DNA of 34,914 nucleotides from a virus, in IMG/VR virus record IMGVR_UViG_3300028920_000178, positions 1 through 34,914 of that record. The stretch is one strand, 5' to 3'. How positions within the stretch are numbered: position 1 is the stretch's first letter; each line of letters starts with the position of its first letter. The position numbers and the translations under genes were made by a program. This document shows positions 16,116 through 24,308 of the stretch, piece by piece. The notes beneath the pieces are model-generated. The model had not been told where the DNA came from, made no database searches, and was given only the letters and a program-made list of their open reading frames with translations.

Positions 16116-18585
16116 GACGACAGTCGTAAAAATAGAATACGACACAAACGAGGCGCAGCAAAACATTGACAATCTAGCCTTAAAAATTGACGGTTTAAAG
16201 GAAACTAATAAATTTTTTCAAAGGGAAATAAATAACGCCAGGAAAGACTTAAAGAAAACTGACGAGCAACTAAAGAAAGAGGGCAAAACCAGGGAAAACC
16301 TAATAAAGACTATTAATAACGGAACAGTAAAACTATCAAGAAATAAAGACGCCATTCAAAAAACTAACGCCGAGCGCCGGAAATCAATAAAAGAGTTAAC
16401 GGGTGAAAAATCTGCCTTTGATAAATTAACCGACTCTATAAACGAAAGCACCAAAGAGCAAAAAAAACAAACTGGTATGCTTTCTGGAATGTCGGCGGGC
16501 TTTGGCAACCTTGAAAAATCTATCAGCGCCCTACCAGGGCCAATTGGCGGAGCTGTAACCGGTATAAAAGCAATGACAAAAGCCTCTTTAGCTTTTATTG
16601 CTACCCCTATAGGTATGATTTTGGCCGCTATTGCCTTGGCCGTTATGGCTGTGAAAAAAGCATTTACCAGCTCAGAGGAGGGGCAAAACAAGTATAATAA
16701 AATGATGGGGGTTTTAAATGCTATACTCGGAAACCTTGGCGACTTATTGGCCGACATAGGCGAAAAAATTATCGCGTTTTTTGAAAATCCACAAGAGTCA
16801 TTGAAAAATTTTGGAGAGCTTTTAAAGAAAAACTTTATAAATAGGTTTAAGGGGTTACTAGAATTATTACCAGCCTTGACCGAAGCTATAGGTTTACTTT
16901 TCAAAGGAGAGTTTAAAGAGGCTGGAAAGGTTGCGACTAACGCAGTTATGAAAGTAACTACAGGAATAGATAATTTTACTGATAGGGTTAACAATGCAAT
17001 AAACAAAACAAAAGAGTTTATAAAAGAAAACGAAAGAGAGGCGGCTTTAGCGGCGAAGGTTGCAGACATGAGAGCCAAGGCCGATAAGATTGAGCGTGAT
17101 TTAATTATAAAGCGGGCAGAACTTGAAAGTAAAATAGCCGAGCTTAGGTTAAAGGCAAGGGAGGAGGATAAATATACAGCAGAGGAGCGTAAACAATTCC
17201 TAAAAGAGGCAAGAGATTTACAGGATGGTTTATTAAACGACGAAAAAGAGGTTTTGGAATTAAGGCGCGACGCCATACAGCTTGAAAATACTTTCAGTAA
17301 AACGAATAAAGAAAATAAAATGAAAGAGGCGGAGGCCGTCGCAGCCGTAAGCCAAAAAGAAGCGGAAAGATTTAACCAAGCCAGGCAAGTGCAACGGGAG
17401 TTAATGAGAGTTGATAAAGAAATTGAGGCCGAACAAAAAAGGCAGGCTGAGGAGAAACGCAAAAGAGAAGAGGCTGAACTAAAAAGAAGGGGCGAGGCAG
17501 TCGCTAAAATGGCAGAGCTGAAACATAAAGAGTTGATAAATGAAGCTGCCAACCTTGACGAGTTAAGACAACTAAAAATTGATAAAGCTAACGAGGAGTT
17601 TGCCGCTGAAATGGAAAACGACACCTTGCTAAACGAGGAGCGCGAACTTTTGGAAATGGAGCATAAACAGAGGTTGGCGGAAATAGATAACGAATATTTT
17701 ACAAATAAAAATAAGCAAGAGTTAGAGGCAAAAGAAAACGCTATTAACACTATGACCGAAGTTTTAAGGGAAGCAGGTCAATTTGAAAATAAGCGCGTTA
17801 GTCTTATAGCAGACTCTTTTGATAAAATAGCGGAAATTAACTTTAAAGAACTTCAAAGCAGTAAGGAAAAATACGCTGCAATTGGCGGAGTGGCTCAAAG
17901 CTTAACCGGATTAATAACAGCCGGCAACGCCGCACAAGTTAGCGACTTAGAAAAATCTAAGCAAGCGGAGTTAAAAGCGGTCGGCGATAACGCTTTCGCT
18001 AAGTCAATGATCGAAAAGAAGTACAATAAAAAACTAGTACAACTTAAGAAGAAACAATTTAATGAAGATAAAATTAAAAGCCTTACCGATACCGCTATTG
18101 CTACAGCTTTAGCCGTTGCAAAGGCGCTGCCAAACGTTGCGCTATCCGCTATAGTAGGCGGTATTGGAGCCATTCAGGGAGCAATAATAGCAAGTAAAAG
18201 GCCGCCTAAATTTTCGAGCGATCAGGTTTTCGCTAGAGGCGGAATGATCGGGGGCCGTCCACACTCGCAGGGAGGTACTAAATTTTACGGAGAGGACGGA
18301 TCAAGATTTGAGGCAGAAAGAGGCGAAGCGCTTTTCGTACTTAAAAAAGATGCAGCGGCAGAAATAGCGGCGCTTAGTATGTTAAACGAGTCACACGGCG
18401 GGCGGTCGTTTAGAGATAAGCCAGTAAGTAGGTTGCAGGATGGTGGTACACCTGACATAAGCCCTATTGATATAAACCAGGCCGTTGATAACGCTTTAAA
18501 TAATAAACCGATATTTGTAAGGGTTAAAGATATTGAAACAGGTTTAACTAATTACAATAACGTTAAAAACGTGGGAACAATTTAA
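16105..18585 (+). CDS. Tape measure protein
   Basis: 826 aa. Long charged helical stretches (about residues 5-130 and 310-540, Lys/Glu/Arg/Ala) predict extended coiled coils. Two hydrophobic stretches at about 154-187 (ASLAFIATPIGMILAAIALA) and 655-697 (TALAVAKALPNVALSAIVGG) are typical tape-measure membrane-insertion segments. A Gly-rich C-terminal part (FARGGMIGGRPHSQGGTKFYG) is also common in this class. It sets tail length and helps DNA enter the cell. The length suits a siphovirus tail. The start overlaps the previous gene by 11 nt. The long open frame on the opposite strand is a composition artefact. Confidence 0.9.
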   Translation: MADKTTVVKIEYDTNEAQQNIDNLALKIDGLKETNKFFQREINNARKDLKKTDEQLKKEGKTRENLIKTINNGTVKLSRNKDAIQKTNAERRKSIKELTGEKSAFDKLTDSINESTKEQKKQTGMLSGMSAGFGNLEKSISALPGPIGGAVTGIKAMTKASLAFIATPIGMILAAIALAVMAVKKAFTSSEEGQNKYNKMMGVLNAILGNLGDLLADIGEKIIAFFENPQESLKNFGELLKKNFINRFKGLLELLPALTEAIGLLFKGEFKEAGKVATNAVMKVTTGIDNFTDRVNNAINKTKEFIKENEREAALAAKVADMRAKADKIERDLIIKRAELESKIAELRLKAREEDKYTAEERKQFLKEARDLQDGLLNDEKEVLELRRDAIQLENTFSKTNKENKMKEAEAVAAVSQKEAERFNQARQVQRELMRVDKEIEAEQKRQAEEKRKREEAELKRRGEAVAKMAELKHKELINEAANLDELRQLKIDKANEEFAAEMENDTLLNEERELLEMEHKQRLAEIDNEYFTNKNKQELEAKENAINTMTEVLREAGQFENKRVSLIADSFDKIAEINFKELQSSKEKYAAIGGVAQSLTGLITAGNAAQVSDLEKSKQAELKAVGDNAFAKSMIEKKYNKKLVQLKKKQFNEDKIKSLTDTAIATALAVAKALPNVALSAIVGGIGAIQGAIIASKRPPKFSSDQVFARGGMIGGRPHSQGGTKFYGEDGSRFEAERGEALFVLKKDAAAEIAALSMLNESHGGRSFRDKPVSRLQDGGTPDISPIDINQAVDNALNNKPIFVRVKDIETGLTNYNNVKNVGTI

Positions 18586-18791
18586 TGCAAAGAGATACAT
18601 ATATAAATAGCCGAGCTAAATTTTGCCAAAAAGCAATAAAAAACCCTCAAAATGCAGCTTCTGATTTAAGAGATTTGGCGACAGGATTAGAAAACTGCCG
18701 GAATAGTTCGGAAATAATTTTCGCGCTTTCTGAAATTTTTCGAGTTCACGAGATTACCATTGAAAGAGATTTAACAAGGGAAATTACATGA
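18585..18791 (+). CDS. Small hypothetical protein after tape measure (68 aa)
   Basis: 68 aa, helical, mixed charge, with no recognised motif (RDTYINSRAKFCQKAIKNPQ, LATGLENCRNSSEIIFALSE). The start ATG shares its A with the tape measure stop (TAATG). The stop TGA falls inside the palindrome at 18783-18797, so this is the last gene before the head promoter. Its role is unknown. It is kept because of the coupled start and coding-like composition. Confidence 0.55.
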   Translation: MQRDTYINSRAKFCQKAIKNPQNAASDLRDLATGLENCRNSSEIIFALSEIFRVHEITIERDLTREIT

Positions 18792-18797
18792 TGTAAT
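18783..18797. promoter_or_regulatory. Palindromic operator-like site upstream of the head operon
   Basis: ATTACATGATGTAAT is a perfect 7+1+7 inverted repeat. It covers the stop codon of the preceding gene and the place where a -33 box would be for the -7 site at 18818. A site of the same design, TTGCATGATGCAA, lies at 26407. Both share the core CATGATG with A/T-rich flanks, so one regulator could bind both. This is inferred from symmetry alone. Confidence 0.5.
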
Positions 18798-18817
18798 AAA
18801 TTTTATTAATCATAATT

Positions 18818-18825
18818 TATATTTG
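18818..18825 (+). promoter_or_regulatory. Promoter -7 box for head/lysis operon
   Basis: TATATTTG is a perfect match to the Bacteroidota -7 element TAnnTTTG and ends 5 nt before the ATG at 18831. The transcript would be leaderless or nearly so. No TTG is present 19-20 nt upstream; the palindrome at 18783-18797 occupies that place instead. Confidence 0.55.
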
Positions 18826-18830
18826 TAATA

Positions 18831-19880
18831 ATGAAAGAGTTTGACTTAATAGGTGATATTGGTCTGGATATTACAGCCCCCTTGGTACAAAGCATGCTCG
18901 ATAGTGCGGGCGGCGAAGATGTAAATTTTTATATTGCCAGTTTAGGCGGTAGTTTACACGACGGCAGCGCTATTAATGGGTTAATAGAAAAATACCCAGG
19001 AAAAACAAAGGGTTTTATTATCGGAAACACGGCCAGCGCCGGCACAATTGCGATTTTAGGTTGTGACGAAGTCGTAGTTAATGACAGTGCAGCTTTTTTA
19101 ATTCACAACTCAAGCGATCCAGAAGGAGGCAACGCCGTAACGTTAAGAAAAAAAGCGGAGCAATTGGAAAGGCTTGACAAATTAATGCTTAATATTTACG
19201 CAAAAAAAACAGGTTTACCTGAGGATCAGTTAACGGAACTTATGAATAAAGAGGATTGGCTAACGCCGTCCGAAGCTTTAACTTATGGATTTGTTGATTC
19301 GGTCGAGCAGTCTTATAAAGCCGTTGCGTATATGTCCAATATTAAACTTTCAAAAGATTTACAAACTAAATTAATAAACAAAATGAATTTTTTTAACCGG
19401 AAAAAAGAGGATGAACCCGTTGTTTTGAACACGGTAAACCTTAAGGACAAAGGCCAGATATTTTTCAGCGGTGAAACGTTGGAGGTTGAAGCTGAGGTCG
19501 GGCTAATTGGAGCGGCTGCAATTGAGGACGGTGAGTACCCACTTGAGGACGGTCGTATTTTAGTTGTTAGCGGCGGAGCTGTAACAGAAATAAAAAGCGA
19601 GGAGCCAAAAGAGGACGATACCGAGGAGTTAAACGCTGAGGCTATTATTGAAGCGGTTGCAAAGGCTAACGCTGATGCTTTCGCAGAGTTTGAGGCTAAA
19701 GTTGGCAAATTAATCGAGGATAAAATTACCGAGGTTAAAGCGTCAATCGGAAGTAATCACACGCCCCCAAAAGGCAAAGTAATTGATCCAAAGCAGGGCG
19801 ACAAAAAAAACGTCCATGCAAAAGTAGCTGAGGTAACTACAAAAATTCGTGAAAATATCGAAGCAAGCCGAAAAGCTTAA
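18831..19880 (+). CDS. ClpP-like head maturation protease with fused scaffold-like C-terminus
   Basis: 349 aa. Residues 1-165 are a ClpP/S49-type serine protease: oxyanion strand ASLGGSLHDG, nucleophile Ser69 in GNTASAGT, His92 in FLIHNSS, and Asp near 159 (GFVDSV). This part cuts scaffold and capsid N-terminal regions during prohead maturation. Residues about 195-255 form a small acidic beta-like region. About 260-349 is an Ala/Glu/Lys-rich helix (AEAIIEAVAKANADAFAEFE) ending in a basic tail, as in scaffolding proteins. A protease-scaffold fusion directly before the capsid gene is known in several phage lineages and fits here. ATG is 6 nt after the -7 box. Confidence 0.88.
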   Translation: MKEFDLIGDIGLDITAPLVQSMLDSAGGEDVNFYIASLGGSLHDGSAINGLIEKYPGKTKGFIIGNTASAGTIAILGCDEVVVNDSAAFLIHNSSDPEGGNAVTLRKKAEQLERLDKLMLNIYAKKTGLPEDQLTELMNKEDWLTPSEALTYGFVDSVEQSYKAVAYMSNIKLSKDLQTKLINKMNFFNRKKEDEPVVLNTVNLKDKGQIFFSGETLEVEAEVGLIGAAAIEDGEYPLEDGRILVVSGGAVTEIKSEEPKEDDTEELNAEAIIEAVAKANADAFAEFEAKVGKLIEDKITEVKASIGSNHTPPKGKVIDPKQGDKKNVHAKVAEVTTKIRENIEASRKA

Positions 19881-19913
19881 TTATTAACATTTAAAAATTT
19901 AATACTTAGCATT

Positions 19914-20855
19914 ATGTTAACATTAGCAAACAGCAATTACAACGGCGAAGCTTTAGAAAATTTGTACGTTGTGGCCGGAGTAGGAAACGAGGTGATAGAA
20001 AAGGGCGCCGCGTTACTGCACACCGATGTATCTACAAAATTGGCTTTGCCAAAATTAAGCCAAACCTCTGATCCAATAGGCGACTATATTACTGACACCC
20101 CTTCGGGCGTAACTGTAACAACAACCTATGCAGAAAGAGAGTTGGAGCCTAAAAAAATGACTCTGTACGAGGAGTTTAATCCAACTACATTTCACGACCT
20201 TTGGGATCGTTTTAAGTCGGTTGGTGACTTCACTAACATTGAGCTAAACACCGAGTTCTTAAATGCCATTATCAACCGTTATAAAAACGGCATAGGCACT
20301 CAAATGAGTAAACTATTCTGGCAAGGTGATACAACTTTAGCAGCCAACAACGCATTAAATAAATTTGATGGGCTTGTCACCAGAATGAAAGCAGACGGCA
20401 ATGTAATTAAGCCAACGCCAGCCGGTAATATTACCACTTCGAATTTTATGGATGTTTTGGCCTCTTTTTGGTCAGCAATTCCAGATCATTTTATTGATGA
20501 TCCTGACTTTGTCCTTCATGTAAACACAACCGATTTTAAAACCATGCAAACCGGTAACACTGCCTTACGTCAATCGTTTGTTGGTGTGTTCGGTATGGAC
20601 TTGGAAACCATGTACAACATGAAAAGGATTAAGCATTTCCAGGGCATGAAAAGGCACCATATTGTAGGGTTGAAAGCTACCAATAGCGATAATGATAGCA
20701 ATTCACATCTCGGCGTTTGGGTTTCTCCTGAGGATGAAAGCGTTGTTGTTGACAAAGTTTCTAACAATGGCCGTAAATGGTTTGTGCGCGTTGATATGAA
20801 AGCAGACGCTAATTACTCCGCTTCTGAGGAGGCTGTTTTATACGAACCAGCATAA
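19914..20855 (+). CDS. Major capsid protein (HK97-fold type)
   Basis: 313 aa. It follows the protease directly, which is the normal position. Features fit an HK97-fold shell protein without a long N-terminal delta domain: an extended N-terminus, an E-loop-like region (TTYAERELEPKKMTLYEEFN), a helical spine (NTEFLNAIINRYKNGIGTQM), and a P/A-domain part with AALRQSFVGV-type helices (TGNTALRQSF) and closing strands (KWFVRVDMKADANYSASEEA). There are no enzyme motifs. With the scaffold on the protease, this gene completes the prohead set. It probably has the highest expression of the operon. Confidence 0.85.
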   Translation: MLTLANSNYNGEALENLYVVAGVGNEVIEKGAALLHTDVSTKLALPKLSQTSDPIGDYITDTPSGVTVTTTYAERELEPKKMTLYEEFNPTTFHDLWDRFKSVGDFTNIELNTEFLNAIINRYKNGIGTQMSKLFWQGDTTLAANNALNKFDGLVTRMKADGNVIKPTPAGNITTSNFMDVLASFWSAIPDHFIDDPDFVLHVNTTDFKTMQTGNTALRQSFVGVFGMDLETMYNMKRIKHFQGMKRHHIVGLKATNSDNDSNSHLGVWVSPEDESVVVDKVSNNGRKWFVRVDMKADANYSASEEAVLYEPA

Positions 20856-20879
20856 CCATAAAAAGAAAGGGATAGCTTT

Positions 20880-21296
20880 ATGAAAAAGATATTTATATTA
20901 ACGTTATTTACGTTAGTTTTAACAATCAGCGCAAGCGCTCAAAAGTATTACTATACACCAGCAGACGACACTATTGAGGGAGATACAAATTATATCCCGT
21001 CAAGTGCTGGTTATGATTTAAGAAATGTTGTATCGGGCGCGTTTTCTTTTACGTTTACTCATACAGATGTAGCCGACTCACTTAGTTACGCGGGAATTGA
21101 ATACCGAAATAGCACCTCAGGAACGTGGACGGCCTATACTGGTAATGCTGTTTTAAGTTCAACAACAACCGACGGACAAAGCCGGATTTATATCACTACT
21201 CCATTAATTGATAAATTTGTTCGGGTTCGTTTGTCCTGCGCTGCCGGCGATACGGTTGCAATTACAAACCAAGCTTTAATGCTTAAGGAGGATTAA
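20880..21296 (+). CDS. Small secreted protein beside capsid gene (138 aa)
   Basis: 138 aa. A Sec signal peptide is evident (MKKIFILTLFTLVLTISASA, cleavage before Gln 21). The mature part is beta-rich and resembles a decoration or fibronectin-like domain (GAFSFTFTHTDVADSLSYAG, TTDGQSRIYITTPLIDKFVR, VRLSCAAGDTVAIT). It lies 24 nt after the major capsid gene, where decoration proteins are common, but a decoration protein that is exported before assembly would be strange. It may act at the cell surface. It is one of four +1 Gln signal peptides in the structural modules. Confidence 0.65.
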   Translation: MKKIFILTLFTLVLTISASAQKYYYTPADDTIEGDTNYIPSSAGYDLRNVVSGAFSFTFTHTDVADSLSYAGIEYRNSTSGTWTAYTGNAVLSSTTTDGQSRIYITTPLIDKFVRVRLSCAAGDTVAITNQALMLKED

Positions 21297-21299
21297 ATT

Positions 21300-21863
21300 A
21301 TGGCAACAAATGTTAAAATAGACGCCGGTTCAGCTTTTAACGGCGACGCTATAAAACAAGGGGGCATCGGCAATTATATCTACCTTATTAATAAGGAGGA
21401 TTTAGACGCCGGAACTATAACCGTTGACACTGGAGCAACCGAGGAGATTACCGCTCTTGTTTTAGATTCAGGCACCCAGGGCTATAAATTTGAAAGCTCA
21501 AAGGGTAGCGCTCAGATTATACCGTCAGCACCTTTGAGGGTTGTTAGTGGTATAGATGGGTACGATCATACAATTGACGTTCGTTTACCAGATGTTACAC
21601 AAGTAACCAAGGAAACAATTAAAAAAATGCGTTTCCAGAAAGTTGTTGCGATTGTTCCACTTGTTACCGGACAGTTTGAACTATACGGGCGAAATGTCGG
21701 AATGAGAATATCGGACTTTCAATATATGCCTGGCGATGCTGATACAGGAGGCACTTTACAATTTATTTTAAAATGCCCTGATAACGACGCACCAGAAATT
21801 GATCCGCCTCATACTATTGCAGACTCTTTTGATATAACTTCACTTGATACGCCGGCGGCATAA
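21300..21863 (+). CDS. Tail tube-like protein (187 aa)
   Basis: 187 aa, beta-rich. The segments YDHTIDVRLPDVTQVTKETI, MRFQKVVAIVPLVTGQFELY and GRNVGMRISDFQYMPGD suggest a tail-tube protein. Such proteins form stacked rings around the DNA channel, and the phrase ELYGRNVGMR...DF recurs in Bacteroidota siphophages. The C-terminal acidic Pro-rich end (DNDAPEIDPPHT) may be exposed. I rate tail tube above decoration protein, but this is inferred from sequence character and neighbours. It starts 3 nt after the secreted protein gene. Confidence 0.55.
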   Translation: MATNVKIDAGSAFNGDAIKQGGIGNYIYLINKEDLDAGTITVDTGATEEITALVLDSGTQGYKFESSKGSAQIIPSAPLRVVSGIDGYDHTIDVRLPDVTQVTKETIKKMRFQKVVAIVPLVTGQFELYGRNVGMRISDFQYMPGDADTGGTLQFILKCPDNDAPEIDPPHTIADSFDITSLDTPAA

Positions 21864-21875
21864 TTTTTATTAATT

Positions 21876-22088
21876 ATGATAAATCCATTATCGCAAACAA
21901 TTTATATAAAGGGTAAAGCTGTTAATTTTGACAGCCTTACCCCTGATTTACAAAAAAAATTGTTAAATTTATGGGGAATTAAACATTATAAAAATTATGA
22001 CAGCGAAGAAAACAACAACGGAACAACCGAACCAAGTGCAAGCACCCCAACAACTAAAACAAAGCGAACAAAAAGCAAAGAAAAATGA
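21876..22088 (+). CDS. Small protein, overlaps next gene by 92 nt (70 aa)
   Basis: 70 aa. The first 40 residues look folded (INPLSQTIYIKGKAVNFDSL, LQKKLLNLWGIKHYKNYD). The last 30 are Ser/Thr/Lys/Asn low complexity (TTEPSASTPTTKTKRTKSKE), and the DNA coding for them also codes for the start of the next gene in the +1 frame. I do not recognise the family. Small head- or tail-linked proteins are usual here. The long overlap may be an ordinary overlap or a frameshift pair. Confidence 0.55.
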   Translation: MINPLSQTIYIKGKAVNFDSLTPDLQKKLLNLWGIKHYKNYDSEENNNGTTEPSASTPTTKTKRTKSKEK

Positions 22089-22353
22089 CGGCGTTGAGCT
22101 TGGTTTATACCAGCGATTTGCCTCTATTAAGTCGCTTGACATTGACGAGGGGACAAAGTTAACTGAGGACACTCAGGAAAAATTAAAAGAGCTTGAGGCA
22201 GAAGTTAAAGCGTATAAAGGCAAAAAATCAAAGATTACTGCGACTGCCGCAATAGGTCAAGAGGTACTTAAATTGTACGAAGGCTTTCCGGTGCCTAACG
22301 AATACGTTGAAATTATAAAAAATGCCAAACAAACAGAGCGTTATTTAATGTAA
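21997..22353 (+). CDS. Small hypothetical structural-operon protein (118 aa)
   Basis: 118 aa from ATG 21997. The first 30 residues are Lys/Gln/Thr-rich low complexity (TAKKTTTEQPNQVQAPQQLK). The rest is helical (LYQRFASIKSLDIDEGTKLT, TQEKLKELEAEVKAYKGKK) and ends with EIIKNAKQTERYLM. Its reading frame is +1 to the upstream gene, and 92 nt are shared. In its own frame the nearest upstream stop is at 21964-21966, so a frameshift fusion would have to occur after that. The stop TAA is the first half of the palindrome at 22351. Function unknown; it precedes the portal gene. Confidence 0.55.
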   Translation: MTAKKTTTEQPNQVQAPQQLKQSEQKAKKNDGVELGLYQRFASIKSLDIDEGTKLTEDTQEKLKELEAEVKAYKGKKSKITATAAIGQEVLKLYEGFPVPNEYVEIIKNAKQTERYLM

Positions 22354-22366
22354 TAAAGCTTTATTA
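22351..22366. repeat. 16-bp perfect palindrome before portal gene
   Basis: TAATAAAGCTTTATTA is a perfect palindrome that begins with the stop codon of the preceding gene and ends one base before the portal ATG. It could be an operator or an RNA hairpin at the ribosome-binding place. In AT-rich DNA such a site may also be chance. Confidence 0.4.
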
Positions 22367-23563
22367 ATGTCCGATACAAATAACACCTCAACATTAGAGC
22401 AAAGAGAAAGAGCGTTAAAGGATGGAAATATAAAAGTTTCTGTTAATTCAATTCAGCGCTCTTTATTTGTTGAAAGGTTGCATATTGACGTTTCAGCTCA
22501 TAAAGATTTAATCTTGCCCTACGATGTTGATAATCTTTACCCTAATAAAATTAAGTCTATTGCTCAAAGGTCTGGAACCACAACCAGCGCAATAGAAACT
22601 TTATCAAGTTTTTTGAGTGGTCGAGGTTTTAAGGGTATGGAAACCGTTGTAAATAAAGACGGTAAAACCTTTTGGGACATTTTAAGATTTGTAAGCCTTT
22701 CAAAAGCTATGTTTAAGGGTTTTGCCCTTCATTTTAATTATAATTTATTAGGCGAAATAATAGAAATTACGCCCATTAATTTCGAGTGGGTTCGTTGGAG
22801 TAAAAACCTTAAAACGTATATTGTCAATCCAGACTGGAAGCGCCGGCACCGTCGAGCAATGGAGCAAGAGGAGTACAACCCTTTTAACCCTAATAGTGTT
22901 ATTCAAGAAATCAACGCCGTTGGTTTAGAAAACTATAAAGGACAATTGTATTATTGGATCCCTAATTTGGCGGACTATTACACAACCTGCACTTTTGACC
23001 CTGTTTTAGACGATGCTCAATTTGAGGCTGAGGCAAAACTATACTCGTTAAGCTCGATACAAAACGATTATTCACTTGGCGGAATCGTTAGTTATCCAAC
23101 TGGCATAACTGACGAGGGGCAAATTGAGGATATAAAAGAGGATTTACAGGGCGATAAGGGTTCTATAAACGCCGGCGGTATTCGAGTCGTTGGCGCTCTG
23201 CCTCACGAAGGGTTAAGCAATTTTAAATGGTTTCACCCTATTTCCAGGAATAACATTGACGGCCTACATAAAAACCAAAAAGAGGACGCTAAGAATAACA
23301 TTTATGCAGAGTTTAGGCAGCCACCAATTTTAAACGGGGTTTCTCAAAACGGGATGTTTAACGAGGCTAGTTTTGCGGATGCTTTTCATTATTACAATTC
23401 AGCTACCGAAACAGAGCGCGACGAAATACAAAGGGAGTTAAACAAAATAATTTCAAAAAGCATTTGGGCCGGATTAGGTATCATAAAAATAGAGCCTAAA
23501 ATATTTCATTTAAGGGCTAACGAGGGGCAAGGTAACCAACAAAATAAAATTCAAAATGGCTGA
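22367..23563 (+). CDS. Portal protein
   Basis: 398 aa, in the usual range for HK97-type portals. Visible features: an N-terminal helical part, then FALHFNYNLLGEIIEITPIN and FEWVRWSKN (beta segments of the clip/wing), a Trp/Tyr region (GQLYYWIPNLADYYTT), and the long C-terminal part with IYAEFRQPPILNGVSQNGMF and EASFADAFHYYNSATETERD, which matches the typical portal region RxPPxLxG...NxxEaxxxFyxxtlxP. It forms the ring at the packaging vertex. It is far from the terminase genes on the linear map (19 kb). It overlaps the connector gene by 8 nt. Confidence 0.82.
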   Translation: MSDTNNTSTLEQRERALKDGNIKVSVNSIQRSLFVERLHIDVSAHKDLILPYDVDNLYPNKIKSIAQRSGTTTSAIETLSSFLSGRGFKGMETVVNKDGKTFWDILRFVSLSKAMFKGFALHFNYNLLGEIIEITPINFEWVRWSKNLKTYIVNPDWKRRHRRAMEQEEYNPFNPNSVIQEINAVGLENYKGQLYYWIPNLADYYTTCTFDPVLDDAQFEAEAKLYSLSSIQNDYSLGGIVSYPTGITDEGQIEDIKEDLQGDKGSINAGGIRVVGALPHEGLSNFKWFHPISRNNIDGLHKNQKEDAKNNIYAEFRQPPILNGVSQNGMFNEASFADAFHYYNSATETERDEIQRELNKIISKSIWAGLGIIKIEPKIFHLRANEGQGNQQNKIQNG

Positions 23564-24074
23564 GGCTTCGTTAATTAACATATCAGACGTTAGAGAATAC
23601 AGACAACTTGATAGCAAATTCAATCAAGTTAGGTTTGACGCGTATGTTAAAGACGTTCAACGAAAAAATTTACGCGGCTTGCTAGGTGAAAAATTATACC
23701 TTGCCTTTATGAATGATGAACGAACCACTGGGATTTATAAAGAACTTTTGGACGGTAAAGAATACCTTTACCAAGGCGATACTTACCGGTATTATGGGTT
23801 AAAGCCTTTATTGTCTTATTGGTTTTTGGCTGTTTCTTGTCGTGAGGGCGACGTTTTTCACAGCACACATGGAGCCATAAGCTTGGTTAATAACCCACAA
23901 CAAAATTTTGAGAGTGCCAAACAAAAAAACGAATTAGCGGCCCAATTTATGGAAACAGCGCAAGTATATGCAAACGACTGTATCACGTTTTTAAATCGCA
24001 ATTCGTCAAATTATCCACTTTGGGAATCGGGAGAAACTAAAAAGGGAATTAATTTTATCACTTTCAAAATATAA
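23556..24074 (+). CDS. Head-tail connector-like protein (DUF6712 type)
   Basis: 172 aa. The N-terminal pattern (SLINISDVREYRQLDSKFNQ, then RFDAYVKDVQRKNLRGLLGE) and central YYGLKPLLSYWFLAVSCREG match small connector-type proteins in Bacteroidota phages, in which a helix bundle attaches below the portal (I recall the family as DUF6712). The overlap with the portal gene and the place before the lysis genes support this. No catalytic residues are apparent. Confidence 0.65.
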   Translation: MAEASLINISDVREYRQLDSKFNQVRFDAYVKDVQRKNLRGLLGEKLYLAFMNDERTTGIYKELLDGKEYLYQGDTYRYYGLKPLLSYWFLAVSCREGDVFHSTHGAISLVNNPQQNFESAKQKNELAAQFMETAQVYANDCITFLNRNSSNYPLWESGETKKGINFITFKI

Positions 24075-24080
24075 AGAAAA

Positions 24081-24299
24081 ATGCAGTTTTTTGTCATGCA
24101 AGTTAAAAGCTATTGGGCGCAAATACAAAACATTATCGGCCTGGCAATAGGATCAGGCACGACCGCCCTATCCATCGACAGTATAATAAAAGAAAGCACC
24201 CCCGTTTTACAGTACTTAGGGTTATGCTTCGGAGTGCTGTTAACATTTGTTTATTTAATTAAGGCCGTTTTACCAAACAAGAAAAGCAAGAAAAAATAA
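24081..24299 (+). CDS. Holin candidate 1 (72 aa)
   Basis: 72 aa with two hydrophobic stretches (about residues 17-30, weaker, IIGLAIGSGTTALS; and about 42-63, LQYLGLCFGVLLTFVYLIKA) and a Lys-rich C-terminal tail (NKKSKKK), a common holin layout. It lies 9 nt before the endolysin gene. A holin makes the inner membrane lesion that lets the endolysin or signal proteins reach the cell wall. The assignment rests on topology and neighbours, so another small membrane protein role is possible. Confidence 0.6.
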   Translation: MQFFVMQVKSYWAQIQNIIGLAIGSGTTALSIDSIIKESTPVLQYLGLCFGVLLTFVYLIKAVLPNKKSKKK

Positions 24300-24308
24300 C
24301 CCTCAGCT

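Noticed and set aside
16356-17750. 464-aa open frame on the minus strand
   Set aside because: It lies fully opposite the Lys/Glu-rich coiled coil of the tape measure gene. Its product is Ser/Phe/Leu-rich low complexity, the mirror image of that composition.
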